This document shows, one piece after another, positions 1 to 9,614 of a stretch of DNA of 64,000 nt. A model generated the notes under the pieces. It was given only the letters and a program-made list of their open reading frames with translations. It was not told where the DNA came from and did not search any database. The number at the start of each line of letters is the position of its first letter. The stretch's first letter is position 1. The stretch comes from Acholoe squamosa (Eukaryota; Annelida; Polychaeta; Phyllodocida; Polynoidae): assembly GCA_949317995.1 (NCBI GenBank), contig OX439039.1, positions 17,723,282 to 17,787,281 of the forward strand, in the 5' to 3' direction. A program made the translations under genes and the position numbers.

Positions 1-75
1 TATATTTACTCCATACACCACTAGTCATATGATATTTCTCATATGACAACTTGATCATGCCAAACACTAGTATGA
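1..75. repeat. LTR-like terminal fragment
   Basis: The motif around ACTAGTCATATGATATTT followed by its inverted half CTCATATGACAAC is repeated almost exactly at 2154-2185 and 36677-36715. At those places it sits at the end of the long repeat just before the gypsy RT fragment. This stretch is therefore probably the end of a third copy of the same repeat. No coding content is seen. Confidence 0.5.
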
Positions 76-404
76 CAAAACCCACACCCCCTTCCTCACA
101 ACCAGGTAACCAGGAAAATGATAAAAATAAAATGTGTAAAATGTAGAAAAGTATAAGAAAAATCTTATAAACCAAAAAAAAAAAAAAAGAATATATTCAA
201 AACCATGCACAAAATGTATTAAGACTTTAAGTAGTTACTTAAGATATTAACCTGAAAAATCTTTTTACAGGAACATGTACTCTAGAAGTATACCATCGGT
301 ATGTTCCAGAAATGCTAGGGAAAAGTCAATTAAACAGTGGCCCACCTCCGAAATCGCCAAGTCCATGTAAATAAAATACTCAGTTTTTCTGGTCCTCAGA
401 AAAT

Positions 405-840
405 TTGTCTCTAAAATGTTCCCAAAATTGTATTTGTGCATCAAGTTTGTACGTTGTACCCCAATTTGCACAGTTATACACTATTTTTACGCAAAAATTG
501 TATGTTGTACATGAGATTGTATGTTTTGTACCCAATTGTACATTAATTTGTATGTTGTACATAAGATTGTATGTTTGTACCCAATTATATGGTAATTTGT
601 ATGCTTGTACATCAGGTTGTATGTTTGTACCCAATTGTATGCTAATTTGTATGTTTGTACATCAGATTGTACATTTGTACCCACTTTTACACCAATTTGT
701 ATATCTGTTCACCAATTTGTATGTTGTGCATCAAGTTTTACATTTGTACCCCAATTTTGCACATTTGCACGCAATTGTACACTAATTTGTATCCTTGTAC
801 CCCAATTTGCACATCTGTATGCATATACACCAATTTATAA
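405..840 (+). repeat. Minisatellite, ~53-bp period, GTTTGTACCCAATTGTA type
   Basis: About seven imperfect units of roughly 53 bp built on TAATTTGTATG and TTTGTACCCAATTG run through this stretch; unit starts near 544, 591 and 643 show the period. The unit has few stop codons in several frames on both strands, so it yields overlapping false reading frames rich in C, T, Y and V. The last part (from about 737) is duplicated at 35286-35400 as the start of repeat copy B. No gene is inferred. Confidence 0.85.
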
Positions 841-2201
841 AGAAATAAGGCAACTTCAAGCCATGTTGTGAATCAAGCATACTTAGGTATGTTTGGCACC
901 CAAACCAGAAAGTTGCACAATTTATGGTTATACGTCCAGATTTAAGGAAATGGTTTTTTACCCAAAAATAAGAATGTTGTACATACTGAAAAGCTCTACC
1001 ACAAAATGTGTATTAATTCAAATCCTCTTACATACAGTATGAAATTTACATCAGGTAAAAATATGTTATACCTTCCCTCTGCAAAATGATGGAGTTTTGC
1101 ATCTCTTTGGGGGAGGGGGAGTATATATATTATGCCATGAATTGTAACATATGATTGTATTAATGCATAGAAAATACATTAATACATATAACTCCATATG
1201 AGCATTCACGGTCCACTGACCACCAGCTATGTATTATATAAACCTCCAGGCACCCGCTAGGGTGATATAGGGGGACAAAGGACGGTAAAGGTGACACATT
1301 GTGAATTTTGAGCAGCTCTCAAACTGCCCCATGGCTGCCCAGCCCAAATATTGGACCAGTTCTGTAAATGGTGGTCCATGACGGACCCCATGGGCTTAAT
1401 CTAGGTGCTTAACTCCCATTATTAACGGAGCTAGGCCGTCCGGAGTGTTTTGAGCTCCAGATGGGCTAATAACAGCTGGACGCCTGTCCAGCTGGCATGT
1501 GACAGCTGACAAATGTCCCTCTGCGCATGCGCAGTTCCTAAGCTCTAGGATTACTGGCAGCCGAGATACAAGCGTCTGAAGATGCAATACAGAGCGGGGC
1601 AATGGGGGCGCCTGTAGGCTTATGGGGGCATCCTATTTACTCTGATGGACATGAAAGTGCACTAATGGACAAAGGCAGTGGCAGTTGCCACTTAAACCCA
1701 ACCACTGGCCTCCATTTAGGCAGTATCCAGAGAACCACCTCAGTGACAACATCTCCAGTCCAGCTCTCCTGCAGCCTGCTATGCATCTGCCACAAGAACA
1801 CTCTGCTGAGTTAGACTATGTCAGACAGGCATAGGACTACACCCCACTTGTGGCCAGAGGCTTTCTTCTTCCATCTATCTACAAGAGGGTAAAGTTACAC
1901 ATTTATATTATCCCTCTATCAGCAGGCCAGGAGCTAGGTTGTGGGAACCCACCTAGAACCTATATTGGACAATGTATTATTATTATTACATATAGGAGAG
2001 GAACACTTACTTATACTCATATTATATTTACTGTGTGTGTGAATTACCTGTACATTGACATTTGTATTACTGATACATAACTACTGCCTAAGCTTGAATA
2101 AACCAGTGATAACTGGAATACATAAGAACTTGAAATTCTTACTCACTATAGCCACTAGTCATATGATATTTCTCATATGACAACTGGATCATACACATAA
2201 A
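737..2201 (+). repeat. Dispersed repeat copy A, LTR-like segment
   Basis: This segment matches 35286-36757 along its whole length with scattered substitutions and small indels. It ends in an AATAAA-containing region (GCTTGAATAAACCAGTG near 2090) and then the ACTAGTCATATGATAT motif, just ahead of a fragment of Ty3/gypsy reverse transcriptase. A long LTR or LTR plus leader is the likely identity, but TG/CA ends and a primer binding site were not found. No host coding sequence is recognised. Confidence 0.65.
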
Positions 2202-2540
2202 CCCAGGTAGCACACAAAAATTTGCCGACGTTGGCCCGATGCATCGGGCCAAGGTTGAGCCAAGGTTGGCTGCCCATCGGGCCTACGTAGGCCCGACCAG
2301 CGGCATTTGCCAACCAAATGCCAACATTGGCCCAACATTGGCAGGACATAAGCAAATGGTCGGCCCCTGGCCGACCACTTGCCAATGCTGAAGTTTGCCG
2401 ACCAAAAGCCAACGTTGGGCCTATGTTGGCATTTGATTGGCACAGTCGGGCCTACGTAGGCAGGATGGGCAGCCTATGTAAAGCCGATGGTTGGGCCAAC
2501 GTTGGCCCAACGTTATGCCTATGTCTCTGTGCTACCTGGG
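2202..2540. mobile_element. MITE, TIR CCCAGGTAGCACA, internally palindromic
   Basis: A 339-bp insertion begins CCCAGGTAGCACA and ends with its reverse complement. Copy B of the surrounding repeat lacks it. The interior is full of short palindromes (GGCCCGATGCATCGGGCC at about 2234 and GGGCCTACGTAGGCCC at about 2279) and repeated TTGGC/GCCAA words. ACATA occurs close to both ends and may be part of a target duplication, but the left copy is separated from the TIR by AA. No coding capacity; superfamily undetermined. Confidence 0.75.
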
Positions 2541-2559
2541 ACATATCTATAGTATGACA

Positions 2560-3660
2560 CTAGTCCTGTGGTTCTTGTGAAAAAGAAGGATGGGCGGGTG
2601 CAGTTCTGTGTGGATTACCGGCGTCTTAATGTGGTCACCCTTAAGGATGCCTACCCCCTCCCGCGCATTGACGACTTTCTGGATTCCATGCCTGGGGCTA
2701 AGGGAGTGATCATTTTTTAACAACAGGGGGGGCTGGTGGGTTTGCGCGTGGATGCGCGAAAAAAATTTCGACCCCCCCTCTCGAGGGGGTAAAATTTTTT
2801 CGACCCCCCCATAAGGGACAAAAAATCGCGCGTGAACGTCCCCTTTTAGCCTATAGTAATGCGCGGGGTTTTCCACTGAAAACAGGTGAAATTATTTTGA
2901 CCCCCCCATCAGAGGTATTGAAAAAATTCTGACCCCTCCCCGGTCAAGGGGTTGAAAAAATTCTGACCCCCCCCTCAAACCCACCGGCCCCCCCTGTTGT
3001 TAAAAAATGATCACTCCCTAAGTGATTCAGTACTCTCAACCTGGCCTCTGGATACTGGCAAGTAGCCATGGATGAGGATGCAAAGCCCAAGACCACTTTC
3101 GTGACACACCAGGTTTCAGTTCTGGGTCAGGCACAATGCTCCCGGAACCTTCGAGCGGCTAATGGAAATCGTAATATGCAGCTTACAGTGGTCAACCTGC
3201 CTTGTCTATTAAGATGACATCATTGTTTTTTCAAGTAGTTTGGAGGAACATGCTGAGAGGTTGGAGGCAGTGCTGGGCCGGCTGGGGGAGGCAGGACCGA
3301 AGGTGAAGGCGCCTAAATGTCAGTTGGTGCGAGAACAGGTAGACTTCCTCGACCACCGCATCGACAAAGATGGATCTCGACAAGATTGCGGCTGGGCGTG
3401 ACTGGCCAGTCCCCACCTCCATCAGATCCTTTCTTGGGCTCTGCGGGTATTACTGCAGCTTCGTCCCAGGGTTTGCCTCAATCGCGCGGCCCCTTTTGGA
3501 GCCGACTGGAAAGAACCGGCAATTTCATTGGGACCGGGCCTGTGCAGAACCCTTCAAGATCTTAAAACACAAGTTGACAGGCATCCTGGTGTTGGCCTAC
3601 CCTCTGCCCAAGAGACGGCTGTTGCTAGACATTCCTGCATTGGAGCCAGTTGGGAAATAG
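2560..3660 (+). pseudogene. Ty3/gypsy pol fragment (RT to start of RNase H), copy A
   Basis: Translation gives gypsy RT landmarks in order: VLVKKKDG and FCVDYRRLN, the LNLASGYWQVAM block, HNAPGTFERLMEIV, a Y-stop-DDIIVF catalytic box near 3210-3225 (stop where YLDD is expected), the VDFL-H-ID block, RDWP/FLGLCGYY, then the start of RNase H. A Harbinger-type MITE (2702-3018) splits it, and several frame changes occur around 3110-3370. Protease and N-terminal RT are absent: the frame starts at SPVVLV directly after the LTR-like sequence. It is non-functional. The same chimeric LTR/RT junction occurs in copy B, so it was copied in this defective state. Confidence 0.85.
2702..3018. mobile_element. 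Harbinger-type MITE, 317 bp, TSD TAA
   Basis: TIRs start GGGAGTGATCATTTTTTAAC and the arms pair for about 40 bp. TAA lies on both sides (2699-2701 and 3019-3021). Copy B of the gypsy fragment shows the empty site with a single TAA at 36909-36911. A 3-bp TWA duplication is the hallmark of PIF/Harbinger. The interior is rich in GACCCCCCC and TTCTGACCCC words and has no coding potential. Its TIR differs from that of the Harbinger element at 54560-61292, so a different transposase presumably moved it. Confidence 0.88.
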
Positions 3661-4270
3661 TAACCTGGGTGGAAAAGCTTCCAGTGGCGAAGGTCGACCA
3701 GGGCTAGCTAGAAACAAAACTTACCTTGTTCCTCATGGTCTCTGGCTGACACCGGCCCACCGCCACCGGCAGGCCACAGGAAGACTAGGGCTGAAAGAAA
3801 AAGTGGTGGGTGCTGAAAAGAAGAATCGTGAGGAGGGAACTGTCTCTGTGAGCGATTGGGGTGATAAAATCTCGGTGGTAGAGTGGGGCTCCGGCGGAGT
3901 TCTACCTACCCATCACTTGGTGATACCTGAAGTAAGGGGTTGCGCAGGGTTGTCCAGCACAATCACGAGTTCACATATTCACAGCCAAAATCCAGCAATG
4001 GACTGAGGAAGTGCAAAGGCGGGAAGCCGAGGCCACCAGTGTTGCAACCAAACCACTGGACGCTGAAGCCACCTGGCGTGAAAATCGCAAACTGTACCGT
4101 GACCTAATTAAGGCCACTGACCGGGAGGAACGCAAGTGATGGTTGTTTTGGTGCAAAGGAAAGATGAAGAAATCACTAGTACCACTCCCGTGCGAGACGT
4201 TTGGGCTTATCTTTTGATGAGGGCATAGCCTGCAGCGATATGTTAGGGCTAAGCACACCATAAAGGGGCC
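3661..4270 (+). repeat. Degenerate 3' part of gypsy repeat, copy A
   Basis: This region is collinear with 37471-38065 in copy B up to TTAGGGCTAAGCAC, where the two copies diverge. Short open stretches include one of about 60 residues (QWTEEVQRREAEATS to about 4140) that also exists in copy B, which suggests a former reading frame of the element. Its function is not recognised; no integrase motif was found. Confidence 0.55.
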
Positions 4271-4902
4271 GGGTTGGGTCTGCCCAGACATAATTCCTTT
4301 TTCTATGTACTCTTGTAAATCTACCACTTAAGTACATACAGTTTCATCCAAATATCGTATTATTTAATACTATTAATCCCAGCAAGGACTTTATTACCTG
4401 ATTGTCTAAGTATCAATGTATCCTGTATTATAAAACGATGCGCCGTGCATTGTGGTGCAAGAGAAGCGACCTTGCATGCATTATAGAGTTACAGTGAACG
4501 TGTGTACCAAGGTCATGGTACTGGGAGCAGTTGACATACCAACATGCGTATGAACACGTGGGGCAGTGGTACTACTTTACATGTATGTAATCTTATCGAG
4601 AAAAGTGGATCTAAAGTAGTATCTGACCTGTCATAAAGACAGGGTGGAGACCAAATGTAGATAAAAATATTAAAAGAGGGGGGGTTTGGGTGCAGAGCCC
4701 CGGATTTAATGAAGATGATACTATCCCCTTTTCTCAAAAATTGAAGTGAGAAGTCTACCTACAGAGACTATCTTACAAAATCTTACCATGATTTTACTCG
4801 TGACAGATTGTCAATATTCTAGCAGAACGTTTGCAAAATGGTAGCGAAAGCAGACGACAAGCATGAGGTCAATGATCTGGTTTAGGCAGACATTCATGGT
4901 AA
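4271..4902. other. Unique non-coding spacer
   Basis: No gene or clear repeat is recognised. A short stretch near 4436-4500 (GTGCATTGTGGTGCAAG... CCTTGCATGCA) loosely resembles sequence at 6905-6965 and 7200-7270 around the downstream end of the Crypton-like gene. Confidence 0.4.
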
Positions 4903-6576
4903 ATGTTTTTGGGAGTTTTGCTTCATATAAACAAAAGTTTAGGATACAACACATACACGGTTCAGAGTACCGAAGATGCTAAAATTCACATTGTTCACAG
5001 CTATCAGCTTGAAAAGACTGATACAAGTGTGATGTTTGTTGATGATATTGAAGAGGCCCAGCTTCTCCTACAAAATAATGAGTGTCAGCCTGAGGCTCAG
5101 GTCATCCCAGCTGAAATTAAGCCAAAGAGATTCGCTTCTCATATGGAAGATGAAATATCAGATCTAGCGCATGCCTCAAAAATCGAGAAGACCCACTTTC
5201 AGACAAAGTGGGGTGTGTCTGTTTTCAGAGGTAAGTAGAATTTTTTTATTCATTTTAATTTTTTTGGTGGGGGGCTGCATATACTATAATAGTAGGCCTA
5301 GAAAAAAATAATCACTATTTAGTGAGTGATCATTTTTTAATAAATAAGCAAATGTCCTATAAGGCCTCATTGAATACGGGCAGAAGCTCCTCTGGGAATA
5401 CGATGCAAAAATATTCCATGATCATTGACATTTGCATCCCCATGACCCTATGGGATGAATTTGATTTAAAATATGCAAGGATCGTATTCCATCCCCCCAT
5501 TGAATACGGCGTAAGTGGTACTAATCTAAAGTGTTGTCGATATTAGCCATGGCATAATAGGGGGGCTGGTTGGTTTATATTCAAATTATGTTCAAATTAT
5601 AAAAAAAATTCTCTTTTATTCACTCAGCTTGGCTCGAGGAGAATGGACTGCCAGTGAACTTCGAAATACAACGATCTGATGTGCTGGCGCAATGGTTACG
5701 CAGATTCTATGCTGAAGTTTAGTCCAAGGATGGTAAACAATGTTCTGAGGGGACATGTAAAAGTTCTAAAGAAAAAAGGCATGGACAAATCGAAGCAATA
5801 CCCACCCATTACAAAAGAACACATGATGCAAATATATTCATCTGGAGCAGTATCTACTGACAAACCACAGACACTTGAGAATAAAGTGTTCATCGACGTC
5901 GTTCTCCACTTTGGCCGGAGGGGACGTGAAGGATTAAGTCAACTGCAAAAGGACCGAATTGTATTTAAGGAGAAAAATGGAGTGGAGTACTCTACTTTGG
6001 ATCATAATCCTCTTGAGAAAAATCATCAGTCCACTTGTGTAAATGCCATTGAGCATGAACAGATAATGTTTGCTACAGGCACTGAATTATGCCCCATAAA
6101 CAGTCTAAAACTCTATCTGTCAAAATTGAGCCAGTCACCTGATTTATTCCAAAGGCCGAAGGATGTAAATTGGCATGGCAGTGATGAGTTGTTCTGCAAT
6201 GCTCCCTTGGGTATAAATAATATTGGTAAAATGATGCCCAAAATTAGCGCTGCTGCCAAGCTGGATGTGATATACACCAACCACAGCCTGCGTGTGACTT
6301 GTGTCACCGTTCTGAGAATTGCTGGAATGGCAAAATACTGAGAGCATCAAGCGCTATTCCAGTGGCCCCACCATAGAAAAAAGGAGGCAAATGTCAAATG
6401 TACTTGCAATCACATCTGGGTGCACTGATGTGATGGTGTTAAGTCTTGCAGAAGAGGCTCCTCCTTCACAAATCAGGATAAATGGTGCATCAAGCAGCAG
6501 TATGGACATGACGAGGACCCTGTTCACCAATGCGATCTTCAACAATTCAACAGTTAACATCACCTTTACCAAGTAG
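4903..6576 (+). pseudogene. Crypton-type tyrosine recombinase gene (DUF3504-like), two exons, broken
   Basis: Exon 1 (first ATG of this frame at 4903) ends at a consensus donor, CAGAG|GTAAGT, at 5230/5231. Exon 2 opens at 5628 after CTCAG, in matching phase, giving TKWGVSVFR joined to WLEENGLP, a typical Crypton/DUF3504 N-domain pattern. Exon 2 then has a stop and frame shift near 5715 and resumes as 5679-6341: FGRRGREGL (first catalytic Arg) and HSLRVT (His-x-x-Arg box). A further shift and small deletion near 6338 remove the expected GH segment before SIKRYSS (catalytic Tyr). The family is related to Crypton transposons and the KCTD1/ZMYM/QRICH1 C-terminal domains. With a missing catalytic segment and two breaks it is a pseudogene; whether the intron was ever used is inferred from splice sites only. 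Confidence 0.8.
5322..5600. mobile_element. MITE relic in Crypton intron
   Basis: GTGAGTGATCATTTTTTAA (5322-5340) matches the TIR of the MITE at 2702-3018, and AGGGGGGCTGGTTGGTTT (about 5558-5575) resembles that element's subterminal sequence. No second TIR was found. It is probably a diverged relative sitting inside the intron at 5231-5627. Confidence 0.45.
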
Positions 6577-6639
6577 ATCATTTGATAATTGTTGATGGCC
6601 GCATTACTGGACAGGGACCAATAACGTTGCTTTATTTAT

Positions 6640-6790
6640 TATATATGAAACCTAGTATAGAATTAATATATTTAACCTACTACAGATTTTACTGTAGACT
6701 ATGTAAAAAATTTTCTATTCTTTTTTTGTAACTTATTCAATGAAGTCAAATTGATGTTATAATGTTGACCACTGCTCACAAGGTATCATT
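6640..6790. repeat. Short repeat, paralogue of the Ngaro insertion site
   Basis: The stretch from CCTACTACAGATTTTACTG to ATAATGTTGACCACTGCTCACAAG is matched, with mismatches, by 7365-7432 plus 12920-12975. That second copy is interrupted by the Ngaro-like element. It therefore gives the empty-site view of that insertion. Confidence 0.65.
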
Positions 6791-6968
6791 ACCCTGTAGT
6801 ACGGAACTTGTTATAAAGCTGATACCAGTCCTTGTACAGATGTTAAATGTTATTTATGAACCATTCATTAAAATCAAGTGGTACTGCTTAGAGAACCTAC
6901 TTGCCATGCACTGTTACACTATAACGCACGCAAGGTCATTCATGCCGTGCCCCAATGCACGGGATTTC

Positions 6969-7132
6969 GTTTTATTTAGAGAAAAGACAATGATATTCCT
7001 TATGTTGAGACTCTCTGTTGGACTATAAGGCACGATGGTTGAGGGCCTTCATAAGGCCCGAGACCTGAGTGTGTTATAGTCTAACAGAGAGTCAAGACAT
7101 GAAGAATGAGTTGTCTATTGTCTTTATAAAAC
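6969..7132. mobile_element. Palindromic MITE, ~164 bp (copy 1)
   Basis: The two halves are near-perfect inverted repeats: GTTTTATTTAGAGAAAAGACAAT... on the left pairs with ...ATTGTCTTTATAAAAC on the right, and the pairing continues through GACTCTCTGTT near the centre. A related, shorter copy lies at 15781-15889. No target duplication was identified and no coding capacity exists. Confidence 0.7.
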
Positions 7133-7432
7133 ATGTTAGCATTTTTATCACATTGATTAAAATTCTTAAGCCTCTGGTACCCCACTGGAAGGATAGATAA
7201 GCTGTGACCTTGCCCAGGCGTGCACTGTACTCCTTTAATGCACTCAAGGTCACTTCTATCGTGCAGCAGTGAATGGGCTGCTGTTTTATAAAATGTTTTT
7301 AAAGCACCTGAACAAGGACAAATATTGTTAATTCATTTATTGTTTAGCACATATAGTGTATAGTATATATTAGGCCTACTGTCGGTCTTACTATGGATAT
7401 GTAAATTGTTGACTATTTTTTCAAGCTACTTA
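7133..7432. other. Non-coding flank of the Ngaro element
   Basis: AT-rich sequence without a gene. Positions 7200-7290 weakly resemble 6900-6975, and 7365-7432 is the left half of the repeat interrupted by the Ngaro-like element. Confidence 0.4.
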
Positions 7433-7606
7433 TATGCGCGCATATAAGTGGTGATAAATGGGCAGTAGCAGTTCCCGAATGTATTACCAGATGTCACCAC
7501 TTCCATTCACCTGTTATGTAACAGGTTCCTTCACTGTTGGCCTTGTAGTCGGCCATATTGCCTAGCCCCAGGAAGGACCACCGGTCTCACATTGGAGATT
7601 TTTTTT
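7433..7606 (+). repeat. Split direct repeat A1
   Basis: Begins AAGCTACTTATATGCGCG and carries a perfect palindrome around TTATATGCGCGCATATAA. It contains ACCTGTTATGTAACAGGT, another palindrome, and ends in a T-run eleven bases before the gag ATG. It matches A2 at 12636. It probably supplies the promoter/leader and recombination sequence. Confidence 0.88.
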
Positions 7607-7616
7607 CCCAGTCATC

Positions 7617-9614
7617 ATGACTAAATGCGTGGCCTGTGATACTTCCTACCATGGTAACGCGGCCAAGTGCCTGAATTGTGGGGTGACCAATCCGGGGAAA
7701 CGCTATTCTCCGGAGGATTCGGAAGAATTACCTGGTTCAGCGGATTCAGCCGAGCGTGACGAGCAGGAGGCCACGGAGGCCAGGCAGAGCGACCGGCCGC
7801 CCCAGGGGAAGGACGGTCAACATGGTGAGCTGAGCAGCCTTGGGGAGAAATCTACACAAAATGATTTATTGCATCAGATTGAACTTGAAAGGGCCAGGAA
7901 ATCAAAAATTGATGAAATGTGTAAACGCAAAGAGTTGGAACTAGAGTTGGCCAGCCTAAGGGCTGAAAATAACAGATCTCTTCGCCAATTAAACGAAGGC
8001 GTACGGGCTTGGCGAGGTGCCATGGGTGCGTTCGAGGCCGAAAATTCTTCTCTTACTGCTAATGCCCCATGTTGGAATCCTTCAGAGTTGGATGCGGTAA
8101 GGAACGAAAGTGGTGGGTCGAACGCCATAGGTGCGTTCGAGGCCCAAACTTCTTTTCTTGCTGCTAGTGCTACGTGTTTGAACCCATCAGAGTTGGATAC
8201 AGTAAGGAATAAAGGTGGGGACTCGAACACACCAGGCTTCCAAACTGGCCAATCACAAGCCAGCTCTAACTTTAACTGCGGAGTCCAAAATGGCCGCCCT
8301 GTACTTCCGGAAAGCCGGTTTTCGGCCGCAAACACTGTTTTAGGGCCTAATTCTAGAGTTATGGGACCCTCCGCAGGCCAATCCGGCCTTGAAACCACCT
8401 CAGGTATGTTTGAATTACCCAACTTGTGTAAAAAATTGCCTCCAGTAGAGGGAAATACCCAAGTAAACAAGTTGCTCACCCGCGATAACAAGCCACCTTC
8501 CCGGTACAATCACCCGGTCCCCAGAGACAATCAACCTGACTATCCAGTGGGTCAAAGTCATTCCCATGGTGAATTAGACAATGATTATCAGGAGTTCCTA
8601 CTGTGGAAACAGTGGAGAAGTGGTGGTGTAGCTGCTAACACTGTTCCTCAGCTGTTCTACAGAGATGGCACACCTTATTCCCCACCTGTCACACCTGTTA
8701 GTCAGACTGTCAGTTGGCCTGGTGTGGGTCAATTTAGGGCACCGGATGGCAGGCTAAAGTTCCCACCTACACCTATGGTATATGGTAACCCGACTACTTC
8801 TCATATGTATGGGATTCCAGTCCCAACATCCCATCAGCAGCAGGCTTCATATCAGTTTGGCGTTATTCCTAACCCACAACAACAGTACCAGGCTGCAGGA
8901 ATCATACCTAATCAACAAAGCCTGTTCCAGGCTCCTGGTGTTCAGTCTGTGCAACCTCAAATTCCACATAACCCAACAGCATGGTATCCTAACCAGCAAC
9001 TACAACACCAAGCTCAAGGCGCCCCAATGGTGATATTTTCACCAAACAATGCCAGTGGCAGTAAGTTTGTGACCTATGACATTGAACAGCACATGCCGCA
9101 TGATAAAGTAAAAAAACCCGCCTTGAATGATGTTATTTCTGCTAGCATGGGTCTCTTGAATAGCATGTTGGCTAGAAACTTCCCATGTAAAAACTATGGT
9201 AAACATGTTAAATTCCTAACTGACAAGAAAGCATTCTACAATGAGGATGCTCTCATTCAGTATGATCTTGCGATGCGTGAAAGGGGAGAATCGTTTGGTG
9301 AACACACATTCTGCTATTTCGATCACGACATCTTCTCAAACAGTGTTGGTCTTGAGAATCTTAGTGCCGAGCACTTATGTAATGTTCTTGGTATCCAGCC
9401 TCCATCATCTCAAACTGGTGCTGGTACTGTTGCGGGATCGAGTAGTAAGAGGAAAAAGAACAAAAAGAAAAAGTCAGATGAAATTCACTGTTGCTGTGCA
9501 TTTAACGGTGATAATGGTTGTAACGCCAAAGATTGCCCTCACCCACATGTATGTCGCTCTTGTGGGGGTAATCACACAAAACTAAAGTGCACTGTGAAAA
9601 AATCAAATGATTGA
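7617..9614 (+). CDS. Ngaro/DIRS gag-like protein, 665 aa
   Basis: The ATG at 7617 follows the A1 repeat by ten bases. The N-terminus has a small zinc-ribbon pattern (two C-x2-C pairs, residues 4-22: CVAC... CLNC). A Glu/Arg-rich coiled-coil-like segment covers about residues 80-130. A 35-residue unit beginning GAFEA is tandemly duplicated at about 137-206. A long P/Q/G-rich middle follows, then a lysine-rich patch (about 608-624), and the C-terminus has a Cys/His cluster (CCCAFN... HVCRSCGGNHTKLKC) typical of DIRS-group Gag proteins. It ends in TGA at 9612-9614 and the same frame stays open beyond. It should form the nucleoprotein particle. The frame is intact. Confidence 0.88.
   Translation: MTKCVACDTSYHGNAAKCLNCGVTNPGKRYSPEDSEELPGSADSAERDEQEATEARQSDRPPQGKDGQHGELSSLGEKSTQNDLLHQIELERARKSKIDEMCKRKELELELASLRAENNRSLRQLNEGVRAWRGAMGAFEAENSSLTANAPCWNPSELDAVRNESGGSNAIGAFEAQTSFLAASATCLNPSELDTVRNKGGDSNTPGFQTGQSQASSNFNCGVQNGRPVLPESRFSAANTVLGPNSRVMGPSAGQSGLETTSGMFELPNLCKKLPPVEGNTQVNKLLTRDNKPPSRYNHPVPRDNQPDYPVGQSHSHGELDNDYQEFLLWKQWRSGGVAANTVPQLFYRDGTPYSPPVTPVSQTVSWPGVGQFRAPDGRLKFPPTPMVYGNPTTSHMYGIPVPTSHQQQASYQFGVIPNPQQQYQAAGIIPNQQSLFQAPGVQSVQPQIPHNPTAWYPNQQLQHQAQGAPMVIFSPNNASGSKFVTYDIEQHMPHDKVKKPALNDVISASMGLLNSMLARNFPCKNYGKHVKFLTDKKAFYNEDALIQYDLAMRERGESFGEHTFCYFDHDIFSNSVGLENLSAEHLCNVLGIQPPSSQTGAGTVAGSSSKRKKNKKKKSDEIHCCCAFNGDNGCNAKDCPHPHVCRSCGGNHTKLKCTVKKSND

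Noticed and set aside
405-871. Overlapping Cys/Tyr-rich reading frames on both strands
   Set aside because: They arise from the 53-bp minisatellite; no start context, splice sites or domain.
2702-3018. Inverted repeat with C-runs as a rho-independent terminator or CRISPR unit
   Set aside because: The sequence is eukaryotic; the ends carry a TAA duplication and an empty site exists, so it is a MITE.
7874-8509. 211-codon minus-strand frame opposite the Ngaro gag
   Set aside because: Antisense shadow of an intact gag frame; no domain content.
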